DNA of 64,000 nucleotides from Amycolatopsis azurea DSM 43854 (lineage in GTDB: Bacteria; Actinomycetota; Actinomycetes; Mycobacteriales; Pseudonocardiaceae): contig NZ_MUXN01000023.1 in the NCBI RefSeq assembly GCF_001995215.1, forward strand, positions 40,573 to 104,572, written 5' to 3'. The translations under genes and the position numbers were made by a program. Positions 62,073-64,000 of the stretch are shown one piece after another. The notes beneath the pieces are model-generated. The model did not search any database and was not told where the DNA came from. It worked only from the letters and a program-made list of their open reading frames with translations. Within the stretch, counting starts at the first letter, position 1. Each line of letters starts with the position of its first letter.

Positions 62073-63134
62073 CTAGGCCTCACCTTTCGTCCGTTGGTCG
62101 CCACGTTCCAGTTGGACGTGGGCGTGCATGAGTTCGCCGGGGTTGGTCTGGGCCGCTAACAGTGAGAGTTCACCGCAGAGCACGGTCGCCGCCGCGATGA
62201 CGGCGAGGCGGCGGGCGTTGTCGCCGGGTGGCCGCTCGGTACGGCAGCCCAGCCGGGTCAGGTTGGTCTCGACGAAGCCGAGGGTCTTCCCGTTCCCGAC
62301 GGTGCCCACGATCAAATTGGGCACCGTGCACGAGAAGTAGAGATCGCCGTCTCGGTCTTCGGCGACCGTGATGCCTTGCGAGCCCTCGACGATGTTCGCG
62401 GCGTCCTGGCCGGTCGCGAGGTAGAAGCCGAGCAGCATGTTCGCGTAATGCGCGTTCGCGGAGCGGATTCCCCCGGCGAGCAGAGTCCCGAGCAGGTTCT
62501 TACGCACGTTCAACTGCGCGATCCTAGCCGCCGTGGTGTGCAACTGGTCGGCGACGATCTGCCGCGGCACGACCAGTTCGGTGACGATGTTCTTGCCACG
62601 TCCGAGAATTCCGTTGACCGCGGTCGCCTTCTTGTCGGTGCAGTAATTGCCCGAGATCGACCCATAGGAGATTCCCGGCACAGTGTGCAGGAGATGACTC
62701 AGGAGCGCGTCGGCGGCCAGCGTCACCATGTTGTGCCCGGCCGCGTCGCCCGTGGTGAACTCGAACCGGACGAACAAAAGGTCGGCCGTGATCTCGTGCC
62801 GGACGCCGATCAGTTCGATGAACCTGCTCACGGTGCGAGATATTTCGGCCAGTTCGCCGATCCGCTCCTGGATCTGTTGCGCGGCGGCGTAGGCGGTCTG
62901 CGCGTCGGCGGCCTCCACGAGCACGGACCGGGTCATGCGCTCTCCGATGAGGGTGGCGACGATTCCCCGCTCGGTCAGCATCGAAATCTTCGCACCTCGA
63001 CCGACGGAAGGCCACAGCGGGGATTCGAAAGTAGCGATGGGAACTTTGGTCTCCGTGCTCGCGACATTGCCCGATATCTTTAACGGACCCACCCATTTCA
63101 TCGGGATTCCAGCGATACCATGCGCGTTGGACAT
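62073..63134 (-). CDS. mvaA: Hydroxymethylglutaryl-CoA reductase
   Basis: 353 residues from the ATG at 63134, preceded by GAAGGGGG. Family signatures: FTTGDAAGHNMVTLAADALL, GNYCTDKKATAVN with the catalytic Lys, ANAHYANMLLGFYLATGQDA and GTVGNGKTLGF. The short length and NADPH-type sequence match the mevalonate-cluster reductases of Streptomyces-like actinomycetes. It makes mevalonate, the committed step. The paired GTTGAA element is about 130-210 bases upstream. Confidence 0.95.
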   Translation of the reverse strand: MSNAHGIAGIPMKWVGPLKISGNVASTETKVPIATFESPLWPSVGRGAKISMLTERGIVATLIGERMTRSVLVEAADAQTAYAAAQQIQERIGELAEISRTVSRFIELIGVRHEITADLLFVRFEFTTGDAAGHNMVTLAADALLSHLLHTVPGISYGSISGNYCTDKKATAVNGILGRGKNIVTELVVPRQIVADQLHTTAARIAQLNVRKNLLGTLLAGGIRSANAHYANMLLGFYLATGQDAANIVEGSQGITVAEDRDGDLYFSCTVPNLIVGTVGNGKTLGFVETNLTRLGCRTERPPGDNARRLAVIAAATVLCGELSLLAAQTNPGELMHAHVQLERGDQRTKGEA

Positions 63135-63266
63135 CGTGTGGCCCCCTTCGTTTCACTGACGTCGACGGAACCACCTCATGGCCTCAAGCTGGATCGTCGG
63201 ATGACACGCGCTGTGGACAGCGAGTACCGCACTGAGCACTTCCTGCCCATCCTGCTTGTTTCCTGT

Positions 63267-63343
63267 TTCCAGTAGACCTGTCGCAGAACGACGCTGGCCA
63301 GCTTGAGCGGGAACCGCATCGTTGAAAGCGGAACCATGTTGAA
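63267..63343 (-). promoter_or_regulatory. Paired GTTGAA operator upstream of HMG-CoA reductase
   Basis: TTCCAGT at 63267, then GTTGAA at 63321 and 63338: 54-base distance and 17-nt period, as in the other copies. The surrounding 63227-63510 aligns with 12128-12345. Confidence 0.72.
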
Positions 63344-63399
63344 AGCGCTGCGACACAACGGAACGCACATACGAGCTCCCGATGGCGCGCGACGCATTG

Positions 63400-64000
63400 A
63401 GTACGAAAGAATTCAAACCGCATAACCGTAACTGACCTGAAATCAACGATTCCGCCACTCTCGCAAGCGACACTTGCTACGAGTTACCCTCGGCCAGAGA
63501 TTGATGCGATCTGGTAAGCTGACCGCCTTCCTGCCGGCGACACACAGGACGTCCTGAGCCGGGCGTGGTTCCGTTGACGCATCACGTGAGAACTCAATGA
63601 AGCAGGGGCGTCAGACCTTGAGACTGCTGGCAGCGCTACCGCTTTGGGAATCGAGGAGCATGAGGCGAGTGTTGAAGGACCAGCCCTGTTGAACGCGGAT
63701 AATCACAACCGGCCATCCGGCGTTCCCTGCATTTGTCCCGGGCACTGCGAAGCGAGACCGGCGACACGGGAGCCAGCTGGTGCATCAGGTCGGATACGGC
63801 CCGCGTAACGCATCACCGTCCTGCTGGTGAGATCAGCAGAACGGTCACGTCTTACATCTCGGTCAGCGTCACCTTGGCTCAGATCGGAGAAACCGCGATT
63901 CAGCAGGACCACCTTTTGCTCGGGGAATGTGATCCCTCAATGGCCGTAGATCATCGCGCTGTTCTACTGGGCAGCCGGGGCTTGCTCGACTGGAGTCGCG
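63400..64000. other. Right-hand edge, no gene recognised
   Basis: About 600 bases with no supported frame. One more paired motif, GTTGAA at 63671 and 63688 (17-nt period), lies inside. It has no TTCCAGT at the usual distance and may serve a gene beyond the window. Confidence 0.4.
63671..63693 (-). promoter_or_regulatory. Further GTTGAA pair near right edge
   Basis: GTTGAA-N11-GTTGAA, same period as the mevalonate-locus operators but without the conserved TTCCAGT. Strand by analogy only. Confidence 0.45.

Overview
The window is high-GC DNA with dense, high-GC3 genes, GTG starts and overlapping stop/start pairs. It carries type I PKS and NRPS genes, IclR-, SARP- and XRE/TPR-type regulators, an LAxTG-anchored surface protein and a complete mevalonate operon set. 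Together these point to a filamentous actinomycete. A Pseudonocardiales-type genus is a reasonable guess, but nothing here proves the genus. No rRNA, tRNA or CRISPR array was recognised. The window is almost entirely accessory (secondary-metabolism) sequence with many broken gene copies.

Layout. (1) 1-5357, plus: the 3' end of an NRPS (A-T, entering from the left edge), translationally coupled to a KS-AT-ACP-TE polyketide module. (2) 5822-12.4 kb: a free-standing Thr-like adenylation enzyme coupled to an unknown protein (minus strand), a collapsed P450, an IclR regulator, a methyltransferase and two transposase scars. (3) 13.1-21.4 kb, plus: a compact operon of ACP, KASIII, P450, KASIII-like enzyme, a UbiB-kinase/class III aminotransferase fusion, an imine-reductase-like enzyme and a methyltransferase. 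It looks like a short-chain amine or cyclic-amine pathway that I cannot match to a known system. (4) 22.7-36.5 kb: a one-module fully reducing PKS with its own thioesterase, a lipocalin-like protein, a second PKS collapsed to its two ends, a DUF5988-like protein, an XRE/TPR regulator facing an IspH-like protein that lacks the iron-sulfur cysteines, a SARP remnant and a methyltransferase. (5) 37.5-48.5 kb: a small protein, a frameshifted F420-type oxidoreductase, a secreted lytic transglycosylase, an SdrD/SpaA-type sortase-anchored protein, a beta-helix lipoprotein and a Tat-exported DyP peroxidase. (6) 48.5-63.1 kb: the whole mevalonate pathway (MVK, MDD, PMK, type 2 IDI, HMGS, HMGR) around a four-gene plus-strand operon: prenyl-diphosphate C-methyltransferase, class I terpene cyclase and two prenyl-diphosphate-synthase-like proteins. 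This predicts a C-methylated (non-canonical carbon number) terpenoid.

How it fits together. The mevalonate operons supply IPP and DMAPP. The prenyl synthase(s) build an allylic diphosphate, the methyltransferase adds a carbon to that chain or to IPP, and the cyclase closes it. A paired GTTGAA motif with a 17-nt period lies upstream of MVK, IDI, the methyltransferase operon and HMGR, so these genes probably form one regulon. The two XRE/TPR regulators are the obvious candidate controllers. The IDI/MVK arrangement is best explained by a tandem duplication of an mvk-mdd-pmk-idi operon followed by complementary loss. The regulator/IspH-like pair is also present twice, once with the IspH-like gene ruined.
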